This document shows, piece after piece, positions 1-8,030 of a stretch of DNA of 23,131 nucleotides. The notes beneath the pieces were generated by a model. The model was not told where the DNA came from. It saw only the letters and a list, made by a program, of their open reading frames with translations, and ran no database searches. Positions within the stretch are counted from its first letter, which is position 1. Each line of letters starts with the position of its first letter. Position numbers and translations under genes: made by a program. The stretch is from DASVSE01 sp036399715 (GTDB taxonomy: Bacteria; Bacteroidota; Rhodothermia; Rhodothermales; Rubricoccaceae): assembly GCA_036399715.1 (NCBI GenBank), contig DASWMO010000027.1, forward strand, positions 1 through 23,131. Reading direction: 5' to 3'.

Positions 1-784
1 GCGCGAGCAGAGCCGCGACGCCGCCCGGACCGAGGCCCTCGCCGCTGCCGTCGCGCAGACGCGCCGCGACGACGCGCCGCGCGACGAGGCACCGTCGCAG
101 CAGACGCTGGACCGCGAGGCGCTTATCGCGGCCCGCGCCGCGATGGTCGCGGAGCAGACCGGCGAGCCGGTCGAGACGGCCGAACCCGAGGTCGCCGAGC
201 CCGTTCTCGTCGCCCAGGCACCGGCACCGCGTGCGGAGACGCCGGCTCCCCGTCCGACGCGTGCGGCGACGCCTGTTGCCACGGCGGGCCTGCTCGGGCC
301 GGACGTGTCGGCGCTCGCCCGGGCGCGGCCTACGCCGGCGCCCGTCGCAGCCGCGCCGGCGCCCGTGGCCCGCCCGACGCGTGAGGCCCGTGTGCCCGTC
401 CGCGTCGTCTCGGACCGCGCCGAGCGCCGCCCGACCTCGCACGTCGTCGCCCGCGGCGAGTACCTGTCGAGCATCGCGCGCCAGTACGGCGTGACCGTCC
501 AGCAGCTCCGTGACTGGAACGGCGTCCAGGGCGACCAGCTCTTCGCCGGCCGCCGGCTCATCGTCTCGGCCGACGCCGCGCCGGCACGGAGCCGCCGCGC
601 AGCCGCCGCTCCGGCCCCCCCACCCGCGCCGCGGACGGTCGTGGTCCGCGCGGGCGACAACCTGACGCGCATCGCGCAGCGGGCCGGCGTCACGGTCCGC
701 GAGCTCCAGCAGTGGAACGGCCTCCGCGACGGAAACGTCCGCGCGGGCCAGACGCTGCGCCTGCAGCGCCCCACGCGCGGCTAG
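1..784 (+). CDS. LysM-repeat cell-wall-binding protein, C-terminal part (5' end outside window)
   Basis: The reading frame is open from base 2 to the TAG at 782-784, so the start lies to the left; an internal ATG at 143 is probably not the start. The visible 260 residues begin with a charged Ala/Glu/Arg-rich stretch and an Ala/Pro-rich linker. Two LysM domains follow, at about bases 437-574 and 632-772, each with the usual SIARQYGVTVQQL / RIAQRAGVTVREL helix and a W-N-G turn. LysM domains bind N-acetylglucosamine in peptidoglycan, so the protein should sit in the periplasm or outer envelope. C-terminal LysM pairs after a disordered linker are typical of MltD-type lytic transglycosylases and of wall amidases or endopeptidases. 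The catalytic part is not visible, so the enzyme class is unknown. It converges with the metallo-beta-lactamase-fold gene across a strong hairpin. Confidence 0.85.
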   Translation, partial: REQSRDAARTEALAAAVAQTRRDDAPRDEAPSQQTLDREALIAARAAMVAEQTGEPVETAEPEVAEPVLVAQAPAPRAETPAPRPTRAATPVATAGLLGPDVSALARARPTPAPVAAAPAPVARPTREARVPVRVVSDRAERRPTSHVVARGEYLSSIARQYGVTVQQLRDWNGVQGDQLFAGRRLIVSADAAPARSRRAAAAPAPPPAPRTVVVRAGDNLTRIAQRAGVTVRELQQWNGLRDGNVRAGQTLRLQRPTRG

Positions 785-798
785 GACTGGATTCGGAA

Positions 799-844
799 CG
801 CGAGCGGGGGACCGGGGCACAGCGCCTCGGCCCCCCCGCTCGCG
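799..844. terminator. Long hairpin between convergent genes, probable bidirectional terminator
   Basis: Arms 799-810 (CGCGAGCGGGGG) and 833-844 are perfect 12-base complements. Inside them, 812-818 pairs with 824-830 with one G-U, leaving a 5-base loop. The structure starts 14 bases after the LysM gene stop and ends 22 bases before the stop of the opposing gene. No T-tract follows on either strand, so it may act as a 3'-end stabiliser or need a factor. The pairing is read directly; the terminator role is inferred from its position. Confidence 0.65.
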
Positions 845-866
845 TGTCGGCCCTCCGGTGGGTCGG

Positions 867-1715
867 TTAGAGACGGACCTCGCTGCCCTCGCAGGCGAGA
901 TCGGACGCCGCGAACTCCTCGCGGGCGCAGTCGCAGATCCGCGCCAGCGCCGCGTCGTCGTGGGCGGGGTCGTGGTGGAAGAGGTACAGCCGCCCGACGC
1001 CCGCGTCGCGCGCGAGGTGGGCGGCCTTCTCCCACGTCGTGTGGCCCCATCCGACACGCAGGCGGTACTCGTCCGGCGTGTACTGTGCGTCCGAGATCAG
1101 CACGTCCGCGCCGCGGACGGCCTCGCGCAGGCCGGCGTCGAACGACGCGACGCCGTGCTCGTAGTCGGTCGCGTAGACGAGGGTCGCGCCGCCGCACTCG
1201 ATCCGGAAGCCGTGCGCGCCCTGCGGGTGGTTCACGGGAAACGGCCGGATCGTCATCGGACCGAGTTGGAGCGGCTCGCCTTCACGGAGCGAGATGGTCC
1301 GCGTCGACGCCGCGAGGTCGCTGAAGGGCACCGGGAAGTACGGGAAGCACATCTGGCCGTGCAGCAGGCGGTCCAGCCGGCCGTCGTCCGTGACGGCGTA
1401 GAAGCGGACATCGTGGCTGGGAGAGAACAGGGGCGCGAAGAACGGCAGCCCCTGCAGGTGGTCCCAGTGGAAGTGCGACAGCACGACGTGGATCGTCATC
1501 GGCGTGCCGGCCGCCTCGGCCGCGAGCGCGTAGCCGAGCGCGCGGATGCCCGTCCCGGCGTCGAGCACGAGAATGGTCCCGTCGGACGCGCGGACCTCGA
1601 CGCACGACGTGTTGCCGCCCACGCCGAGGTGGCCCGCCTGCGGCGTCGGGATCGAGCCGCGGACGCCCCAGAAGCGGGCCGTCAGGCGAGCGGGATCGGA
1701 GTGGGGGGCAGGCAT
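867..1715 (-). CDS. Metallo-beta-lactamase-fold hydrolase (phosphodiesterase-like)
   Basis: A 282-residue cytoplasmic protein with no signal peptide. The fold is shown by the zinc motif HFHWDH at residues 81-86, a further His at 163 (N-H-P), Asp184 (Y-A-T-D-Y), and a His pair at 247-248. The N-terminal F-W-G-V-R-G-S-I-P-T and the later S-D-A-Q-Y-T and G-W-G-H motifs place it with the PhnP / class II cAMP-phosphodiesterase-like branch rather than with beta-lactamases. The substrate is probably a phosphodiester, but it cannot be read from sequence. It is the third gene of a minus-strand operon, 16 bases after the AI-2E permease stop. ATG at 1715 is the likely start; a TTG one codon upstream (1718) is possible. 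The operon's first gene binds cyclic nucleotides, so cyclic nucleotide hydrolysis is a tempting but unproven role. Confidence 0.85.
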   Translation of the reverse strand: MPAPHSDPARLTARFWGVRGSIPTPQAGHLGVGGNTSCVEVRASDGTILVLDAGTGIRALGYALAAEAAGTPMTIHVVLSHFHWDHLQGLPFFAPLFSPSHDVRFYAVTDDGRLDRLLHGQMCFPYFPVPFSDLAASTRTISLREGEPLQLGPMTIRPFPVNHPQGAHGFRIECGGATLVYATDYEHGVASFDAGLREAVRGADVLISDAQYTPDEYRLRVGWGHTTWEKAAHLARDAGVGRLYLFHHDPAHDDAALARICDCAREEFAASDLACEGSEVRL

Positions 1716-1731
1716 CAAACCGGGCAGAACG

Positions 1732-2787
1732 TCAGAGGTGATATCGCCGAAGGCCGGTCACCGTTTCCACGGCGACGACTTTGAGAATGGCCGCGGCCGG
1801 TACGCCGAGGGCCATCCCGAGCACGCCCCCGAGGCGGCCGCCGACGAGGATCGCGAGCAGCACGAGGGCCGGGTCCATCGAGACCGTCCGCCCCGTGATC
1901 CACGGCTGGAAGACGATGTTTTCGACCGTCTGGAGCACGACGAAGACCGCGATCACGCCGGCCGCCTGGCTGAAGTCGCCCGTCGTGACGACGGAGACGA
2001 CGAGCGCGAGGCCCGCCGAGACGGCGAAGCCGACGTACGGCACGAGGTTGGCCAGGCCCGTCACTGCACCGAGGACGAGGTAGTAGTCCACGCCCAGCAC
2101 GCCGAGCGCGAGCGCCGTCGAGAGGCCGACGAGGAGCGCGATCACGGCCTGCCCGCGGAGGTAGCCGCCGAGGTGCGCGTCGGCCTTGTAGAGGACGTTC
2201 ATGCCGAACTCGAAGTAGCGGTTCGGGACGACGGCGAGGAGGCGCTTGCGCAGGACGGGCCCGTCGCGGAGGAGGGTGAACAGCACGAACGGCACGACGA
2301 CGCCGTTCGAGACGGCGTTGAGGACGGTCGGGAGGTAGCCCACGAGCGGGGCGCTGTCGGACTCGGCCCACTGCCGCACGGCCGACGTGAGGCCGACGTC
2401 TTCGGCACGCGTGCCGCGGAGGTGGGCCGCGATGGCGGCCTCGGCGCGGCTGAGCAGACGCAGCAACTCGCCACTTTCCCAGCGTAGCTGGATCTGCTCC
2501 GCCTGCGCGGCGATGGTCGGTGCGGCCGCGTACGCCGTTCCGCCGACGACGACGGCGAGGCCGACGAGCACAAGCGACGTCCCGAGCGTCCGGCCCATGC
2601 CGAGGCGTTCGAGGCGGTCCACGAGGGGCACGAGCAGGTACGCCAGCGTCGCCCCGAGCACGACGAGTGCGACGAGGTCCGGCGCGGCGCGCACCACGAG
2701 CACCATGAGCGCGAGCGAGCCGAGCGCCACCCAGAGGCTGAGGGTTCGGCCGGGCCGCGTGGGCGCGGGCGTCGCGTCGTCCGTCAT
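1732..2787 (-). CDS. AI-2E family membrane permease
   Basis: A 351-residue inner-membrane protein of the AI-2E transporter family (PF01594; includes TqsA/YdiK-like proteins), at full family length. An N-terminal hydrophobic pair (about residues 17-52) leads into a third segment and a hydrophilic region (about 80-145). A C-terminal block of hydrophobic helices holds the family signature G-L-A-N-L-V-P-Y-V-G-F and the terminal P-W-I-T-G-R-T-V-S-M-D-P-A-L-V block. Members export varied small solutes (autoinducer-2, Na+/H+ exchange, others), so the cargo is unknown. Its ATG overlaps the upstream stop by four bases (ATGA at 2784-2787), so it is probably translationally coupled to the cyclic-nucleotide-binding protein. 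That coupling is the best clue that its activity is tied to cyclic nucleotide signalling. Confidence 0.88.
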   Translation of the reverse strand: MTDDATPAPTRPGRTLSLWVALGSLALMVLVVRAAPDLVALVVLGATLAYLLVPLVDRLERLGMGRTLGTSLVLVGLAVVVGGTAYAAAPTIAAQAEQIQLRWESGELLRLLSRAEAAIAAHLRGTRAEDVGLTSAVRQWAESDSAPLVGYLPTVLNAVSNGVVVPFVLFTLLRDGPVLRKRLLAVVPNRYFEFGMNVLYKADAHLGGYLRGQAVIALLVGLSTALALGVLGVDYYLVLGAVTGLANLVPYVGFAVSAGLALVVSVVTTGDFSQAAGVIAVFVVLQTVENIVFQPWITGRTVSMDPALVLLAILVGGRLGGVLGMALGVPAAAILKVVAVETVTGLRRYHL

Positions 2788-3347
2788 GCCGCCTCTGTGC
2801 CGGCCTCGGCGCTCCCAGCGGTGTCGGGCTGCAGCCGCGCGATCTCAGACCGAAGGCCCTCACAGTCGCTGGCATAGCCCTCCGACTCGGCGCTGACCTG
2901 GACGAGCCGCATCCCGACGAGGCGCGCGAGCGACAGGAGCACCTTCACGCCGAGGCGCGGGCTCCGCTCGAGCAGCCCGAGCAGGTCCGGCTGGAAGAGG
3001 CTTAACAGCGTGCAGTCCGTCTTGGCGCGGGCCGTCGCGGTCCGGATGACCTCGTTGAGGAGCGCGATCTCGCCGAAGAAGTCGCCGTCGCGGAGTTCGA
3101 CGAGTTGGCGGCCCGAGGGCTCGGACTGGATCGAGACGACGCCGCGCGAGATGATGTACATCCCGAGGCCGGGCTCGCCCTGGACGAACACGGACTCCCC
3201 GGCGACATAGTCGCGGCGGTGAAGCAACCGCTGCACGGCGTCGATCTCGCGCGGCGTGAGGTCCTCGAAGAGCGGGATCGCGCTCAGCAGCGTGTCCTCG
3301 GGGTCGGGCGCGTCGCGGGTGATCAGGCTCGACCAGAGGCTCTTCAT
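2784..3347 (-). CDS. Cyclic nucleotide-binding domain protein without a DNA-binding domain
   Basis: A 187-residue protein. The CNB domain covers about residues 25-140. The phosphate-binding cassette is intact: F-G-E-I-A-L-L at 91-97 with Glu93 (ribose contact) and Arg102 (cyclic phosphate contact). After the domain come a short helix and a polar Ala/Glu-rich tail. No helix-turn-helix follows, so it is not a Crp/Fnr transcription factor; it may act by protein contact. The ATG at 3347 gives a normal domain start, and the open frame upstream to 3602 reads as non-native arginine-rich sequence. It is the first gene of an operon with the AI-2E permease and the metallo-beta-lactamase-fold hydrolase. 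A nucleotide cyclase lies about 5 kb away at 8030-9427, making this a candidate receptor for its product. Confidence 0.85.
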   Translation of the reverse strand: MKSLWSSLITRDAPDPEDTLLSAIPLFEDLTPREIDAVQRLLHRRDYVAGESVFVQGEPGLGMYIISRGVVSIQSEPSGRQLVELRDGDFFGEIALLNEVIRTATARAKTDCTLLSLFQPDLLGLLERSPRLGVKVLLSLARLVGMRLVQVSAESEGYASDCEGLRSEIARLQPDTAGSAEAGTEAA

Positions 3348-3571
3348 CGCGTGTCTCGGGGTTCGGCGGAGGCGCGGATACGCGCCGGGGCCTGTGCTGA
3401 TCCGCAGGCGCCCCGCCGGGTGCCCCCGGGCCCGCCTCGGAGGGCGTGCCGACGTGCCCCGGCGCGTGATCGCCGCCTTACAGCAGGCCGAGGGATGGCA
3501 CAATGGACGGCTTGCGGCGCCGGCGTGCCGTAGACTCAGGGACCGTCCCTCCGGCCCTTCGAACCAACCCC

Positions 3572-4354
3572 ATGCGTTCCAACTTCCTGAGTGCTGCGGC
3601 ACTCGTGCTCGCTGCGCTCTCTTTCGCCTCGTGCGACTCAGCAGACGGCCCTGGCGTGGCGTACGGCGGGGTCACGGTCGAGCCCGTCGGTGGGGCGTCG
3701 CTGCGCACGAGCGGGACCACGCTCGTCGTGTCCGACATCCCAGCCGGAGCGGAGGGCGGCTTCGCCGTGCCCGGCCTGCGCCAGCGCGTCGACGCGACCA
3801 TCGACCCGATCACGGTCCCCGACGGCGGCCGCTTCGGGACGCGCGTCGAAGCGGCGGACGGCTCCGAGATCGCGTCGCTGTTCGCGGTCGGGCTGCCGCA
3901 GGAGCGCGTGCGGTTCGTGTTCTCGTTCGGCGCCGCGGCTGGCGTGACGGCTGTCGCGCTGGAGTACAAGCTCGATGGCGTGACGGTGTTCAAGCTTTCG
4001 AGGGTGCCCGTCGTCGCCGGCCGGCCCGTCGCGGGAATGCTGCTGGAGCAGAGCGGGGGCGAAGGCAGCGGCAAGTCGGGCTCGGTCCACGCCGTCCGCG
4101 ACGGCGGCCGGTGGGTCGTCGTGTCGGACTCCGAGGGGTCGGGCCAGCGTCCGGCCGGTGACACTGGCGGCGAATGCAGCGGCTTCCTCGTCCGCCCGCC
4201 GGCCGTGGCCGGCGTGCCCGTACCCGACATGCCGATCTGCGTCGACTGGGTCGAGGTGGCGCCGCTGACGGGGACGGCCCCGACGGCCGCGCGGACGGTC
4301 GTCGTCGCGCGCGGCCTCCCCGGGTTCACCGTCCGCACGCTGGCCGTCCAGTAA
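3572..4354 (+). CDS. Hypothetical lipoprotein
   Basis: 260 residues; no known family recognised. The N-terminus MRSNFLSAAALVLAALSFAS followed by Cys21 is a lipoprotein signal peptide with a slightly unusual lipobox (F at -3). The mature part starts C-D-S-A-D-G, a pattern common in lipoproteins of this phylum. The body is beta-rich, with two cysteines in the last third (near C-S-G-F and I-C-V-D-W) that could form a disulfide. It is probably anchored on an envelope membrane. ATG at 3572 was chosen because it gives a clean signal peptide; an in-frame ATG at 3503 would add 23 arginine-rich residues. It is divergent from the cyclic-nucleotide operon (224-base gap) and converges on the histidine kinase gene with a 25-base gap. 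Confidence 0.75.
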   Translation: MRSNFLSAAALVLAALSFASCDSADGPGVAYGGVTVEPVGGASLRTSGTTLVVSDIPAGAEGGFAVPGLRQRVDATIDPITVPDGGRFGTRVEAADGSEIASLFAVGLPQERVRFVFSFGAAAGVTAVALEYKLDGVTVFKLSRVPVVAGRPVAGMLLEQSGGEGSGKSGSVHAVRDGGRWVVVSDSEGSGQRPAGDTGGECSGFLVRPPAVAGVPVPDMPICVDWVEVAPLTGTAPTAARTVVVARGLPGFTVRTLAVQ

Positions 4355-4379
4355 CGCCGCCTCGTCCGGTCGCCGCACC

Positions 4380-7300
4380 TCAGCCCACGGCGACGGGCGG
4401 GGCGCTGGCCGGAATGCGGATCGTGAACGTCGTCCCGGTCCCGACTGCGCTCTCGACGGCCATCGTGCCGCCGTGGACCTGCGTCACGATGTCGTACGCG
4501 AGCGAGAGCCCGAGGCCCGTCCCCTCGCCGGCGGGCTTGGTCGTGAAGAACGGCTCGAAGATCTTTTCCAGGACGGCCTCGGGGATGCCCGGCCCGTTGT
4601 CGGCGAGCGCGATCTCGACCGTGTCTCCGGCGCCCCCGGCGGCGCCAGCGGCCGGCTCGCGACGCGTGTGGAGCGTCACGGCCGGCGCGTAGTCCGCCTC
4701 GCCGGCCCGCTTGCGCTCGCCGACGGCGTGGAACGCGTTCGAGAGCAGGTTGATGAGCACGCGGCCGAGCTCCTGCGGCACGACCTCCGCCTCGCCCGCC
4801 GCATCGTCGAAGTCGCGGCGGACATCCACGACGAGGTCGGCGTCGTTGGCGCGCGCGCCGTGGTAGGCGAGGTTGGCGTACTCCTCGACGAAGCGGTTCA
4901 CGTCCACGCGCGCCCGCTCGACGGCCCCGCCGCGGCTGTGGAGCAGCATCGCCCGCACGATCCGGTCCGCGCGCTGCCCGTGCTCGCGGATGCGGCGGGC
5001 GTTGTCCTGGAGGTCGTCGAGCAGGTCGGTAATAGTCGGCAGGACCTCCGCGACGGGCCGGTCGCCGGCGGCTTCGAGGTCCTGCCGGAGGTCAGCCGCG
5101 AGGTCGACCGAGAGGTCGGCGAAGTTGTTGACGAAGTTGAGCGGGTTCTTGATCTCGTGCGCGATGCCGGCGGTGAGCTGCCCGAGCGATGCGAGCTTCT
5201 CGGACTGCACGAGCTGCGTCTGGGTCGCGCGGAGCTCGCCGAGCGACGTCTCGAGGCGCGAGTTGGCGGCTTCGAGCTTGTCGTTGGCCTCGTGGACCTC
5301 ACGGGCGCGCTCGACCTCGGCCGCGGCGCGGCGGTTCTCGGCCTGGAGCGCGGCCGTCTCAGCGCGCTGACGCTCCGCGTCGGCCTCGGCCGTCTCGGCG
5401 CGGAGTTCGGCCTCGCGGCGCTCGGCGCGCTCGCGCTCCTGCCGCAGCAGGCGCGTCTTCTGCCACCGCTCGCCGCGGACGAGCGCGACGCCGGCGAGGC
5501 CGATGAAGGCGAGCGTGGCCCAGACCGTCCGCCACCACGGCGGCCGGACGGTCACAGCGATGGCCGCCCCGGGCTCGCTCCAGACGCCGTCCGGGTTGGC
5601 GGCCTGCACGCGGAAGGTGTAGCGGCCCGGGTCGAGGTTGGTGTACGTCGCCTCGCGGGCGGTGCCGGCGTCGCGCCACGCGTCGTCGAAGCCCTCGAGG
5701 CGGAAGCGGTAGGTGTTGCGCGCGGGGTCCGCGAAGTGGAGCCCGGCGAAGCGCAGCGTGACGTACTCGTCGTCGTAGCTCAGCCGGAGCGTGTGCGCGA
5801 CGGGCGCCGCGGCGTCGAGCGCGCTCTCGGGGCCCGGCACGACGGCCTGTCCGAGCACGTCGACGCCCGTGATGACGACCTGCGGCGGATTGCTGTTGCG
5901 GGTGACGACCTGCCGCGGGTAGAACGCGAGCAGCCCGTCCGCTCCCCCGACGAACAGCCGGCCGTCGGGTGCCCGCGCGGCCGGCGTGCCCAACGTCCGG
6001 TCCGCCCCGCCGACGCCCAGGCGGCTCGACGCGACGCCCGACGTCGGCTCGATCTGGTTCAGGCCGCCGCTGGTGCTCAGCCAGAGGTAGTCGCGGTCGC
6101 CGGGGAGGATCGCGAAGACGGTCTCGCCCGCTAGGCCGTTGTCGGCAGCGGTGTAGCGCCGGACTGCCCCGCTTTCGTCGACGTGGACGAGGCCGTTGCG
6201 TCCACCGGCCCACAGGCTCCCGTCCGTCGAGGCGTGAAGGGCGTAGAGGTCGTCGCCGACGAGGGCCGAGTCGCCGGCCGCGGCACCGGTGCCGCGGCCG
6301 GGACATGCGAAGGCGCCCGCGCCGGCCGCGCTCTCCAGCCGGCACAGGCCGTCGGCCGTCGCGATCCAGAGCGTCCCGTCGGCCGTCTGCGTGAGCGCCC
6401 GCACGTTGTCGCTGATGAGCGCGCCGCGCTGCCCGGCCCGCGCGCGGAAGCGCCGCGCCGTCTTCGCCGCGCGGTCGTAGAGCAGCAGGCCGTCCGAGAG
6501 CGTCCCGACCCAGAACTGGCCGGCGCGGTCCTCGAAGAACGCCTGCACCGTCGTCAGGTTACCGATCTCGCCCTCTACGGGCGCCTTGTCGAGCGCGCCG
6601 CCCGACGCGATCTGGTAAAAGCCGGCCCCCTCAGTCCCGACCCAGACCGCCCCGGCCCGGTCCTGGTAGAGCGCCGAGACGGCGTGCGCGCCGAGACCGC
6701 CCTCGACGCCGATCTCGGTGTGCGTGAACGTGCGGCCGTCGACTGAGCGGTCCAGCGTGCGGTCCGTGCCGACGTAGAGCGTGCCGTCGCGGGTCGCGAG
6801 GACCGAGCGGACCGTCGTGCTCGCGAGCGACGCCGGGTCGTCGGTCGCGTGGCGGAGGCGGACAGCCGTGCCGGAGGAGCGGTCGAAGCGGTCGAGCCCG
6901 GCGTAGGTCCCCGCCCAGAGGATGCCCTGGCGGTCTTCGAAGAGCGCCGCGACCTGGTTGTCGGCGATGGCTGCCGGGTCGTTGGGGTCGGCCTCGTAGA
7001 GCGTCACGCCGGCCCCGGGCGTGAGCCGCCGCAGGCCGCCGCCGAGGGTCCCGACCCAGACCGTCCCGCCGGTGTCTTCGTGGACAGCCAAGACGAGGCG
7101 CGCGTTCAGGCCCGGCCCCACGTCGACGGGCGTGAAACGGCCCGAGCGCGGGTCGAGAGCAAACAGCCCGTCACCTGCGGTCCCGACGAGGACCGAGCCG
7201 CGCTCGCTGAGGCCGAGCGCCGAGACGTCCGCCGCGGTCGCCCCCTCCGGACGGAAGGTCCGGAAGCGGCCCGTCGTCGGGTCGAGGCGGGCGAGGCCGT

Positions 7301-8030
7301 CGCCCGTCCCGACCCACACGACGCCGCGGGCGGCGTCCGGCAAGACCGCCTGCACGACAGCGTCGGGAAGGGCCGTCGCGGTGCCTGCGCGGGTCTCATA
7401 GACGGTCACGTCGAATGGGCTGACCGTGCCCGCCTCGTCGGACTCGTCGGGCTCGCCGGCGCGCCGAACGACGCGGGCGAGGCCGCCGTCGGTCCCGGCC
7501 CAGACGACGCCAGCGGTGTCCACGGCGACCGCGAGCACGTTGTCGTCGGGCAGCCCGGCGACGGTTTCGAACGCCTCGCGGGCCGGGTCGTAACGGCTCA
7601 GCCCGTCCGACGTCCCGATCCACATCTCGCCGCCTGCCCCCGCAGCGAGCGCGAGGATCTCGTTGCCGACGACGCTCGACGAGTCCGCGCGGTGGCGGAA
7701 GACCCGCACGTCGAGGCCGTCGTAGCGGGCGAGGCCGTCTGCTGTCCCGATCCACACGAAGCCGAGCGCGTCCTGCGCGACGGCGTAGACGGCCTGGCTC
7801 GGGAGGCCCTGCTCGCGCGTGAGGTGTCGGAAGGCGACCGCATCGGAGCCGTCGCGGGCAGCGGCGGGCCCGGCCGTGCCGGGCGCCGTTGCGGGCTGAG
7901 CGGCAGCCCAGAGGCTCGCCGCGGCGACGAGGCCGACGGCGAGCGCGGCTGCCATCGGCACCGGAGCCGCGGGGTGGGGCCACCGGCGGCCGAGCCTCCA
8001 CCGGCGAGCTAGGGCAGCGGGTGCGTCCAT
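4380..8030 (-). CDS. Sensor histidine kinase with 14 periplasmic propeller repeats and Y_Y_Y domain
   Basis: 1216 residues. An N-terminal signal/anchor segment (about 26-48) is followed by about 14 Reg_prop blade motifs (W-I/V-G-T ... D-G-L; about 60-740), enough for two seven-bladed propellers. A Y_Y_Y immunoglobulin-like domain (about 765-828) and one membrane helix (about 832-852) come next. A long coiled coil (855-935) leads to the kinase: H-box S-L-G-Q-L-T-A-G-I-A-H-E-I-K-N-P with phospho-acceptor His958, N-box N-L-L-S-N (Asn1094, Asn1098), D-N-G-P-G-I-P from Asp1144, and the G-T-G-L-G-L-S lid. No receiver or DNA-binding domain is fused, unlike many Bacteroidota hybrid regulators. Its ATG shares the A of the upstream receiver-cyclase stop (TGATG), so that protein is the likely partner. 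Propellers in related sensors bind polysaccharides or other periplasmic ligands; the ligand here is unknown. A later Met (7955) is a less likely start. Confidence 0.92.
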   Translation of the reverse strand: MDAPAALARRWRLGRRWPHPAAPVPMAAALAVGLVAAASLWAAAQPATAPGTAGPAAARDGSDAVAFRHLTREQGLPSQAVYAVAQDALGFVWIGTADGLARYDGLDVRVFRHRADSSSVVGNEILALAAGAGGEMWIGTSDGLSRYDPAREAFETVAGLPDDNVLAVAVDTAGVVWAGTDGGLARVVRRAGEPDESDEAGTVSPFDVTVYETRAGTATALPDAVVQAVLPDAARGVVWVGTGDGLARLDPTTGRFRTFRPEGATAADVSALGLSERGSVLVGTAGDGLFALDPRSGRFTPVDVGPGLNARLVLAVHEDTGGTVWVGTLGGGLRRLTPGAGVTLYEADPNDPAAIADNQVAALFEDRQGILWAGTYAGLDRFDRSSGTAVRLRHATDDPASLASTTVRSVLATRDGTLYVGTDRTLDRSVDGRTFTHTEIGVEGGLGAHAVSALYQDRAGAVWVGTEGAGFYQIASGGALDKAPVEGEIGNLTTVQAFFEDRAGQFWVGTLSDGLLLYDRAAKTARRFRARAGQRGALISDNVRALTQTADGTLWIATADGLCRLESAAGAGAFACPGRGTGAAAGDSALVGDDLYALHASTDGSLWAGGRNGLVHVDESGAVRRYTAADNGLAGETVFAILPGDRDYLWLSTSGGLNQIEPTSGVASSRLGVGGADRTLGTPAARAPDGRLFVGGADGLLAFYPRQVVTRNSNPPQVVITGVDVLGQAVVPGPESALDAAAPVAHTLRLSYDDEYVTLRFAGLHFADPARNTYRFRLEGFDDAWRDAGTAREATYTNLDPGRYTFRVQAANPDGVWSEPGAAIAVTVRPPWWRTVWATLAFIGLAGVALVRGERWQKTRLLRQERERAERREAELRAETAEADAERQRAETAALQAENRRAAAEVERAREVHEANDKLEAANSRLETSLGELRATQTQLVQSEKLASLGQLTAGIAHEIKNPLNFVNNFADLSVDLAADLRQDLEAAGDRPVAEVLPTITDLLDDLQDNARRIREHGQRADRIVRAMLLHSRGGAVERARVDVNRFVEEYANLAYHGARANDADLVVDVRRDFDDAAGEAEVVPQELGRVLINLLSNAFHAVGERKRAGEADYAPAVTLHTRREPAAGAAGGAGDTVEIALADNGPGIPEAVLEKIFEPFFTTKPAGEGTGLGLSLAYDIVTQVHGGTMAVESAVGTGTTFTIRIPASAPPVAVG

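Noticed and set aside
3531..3538. TAGACTCA upstream of the lipoprotein gene, also found upstream of yebC (13294-13301, minus strand)
   Set aside because: It resembles a -10 hexamer, but the distance to the start differs (33 versus 13 bases) and neither has a credible -35 element; two 8-mers may be coincidence.
3348..3602. N-terminal extension of the cyclic-nucleotide-binding protein from ATG 3602
   Set aside because: The extension is Arg/Ala-rich, overlaps the divergent lipoprotein start and precedes a normal CNB start at 3347.
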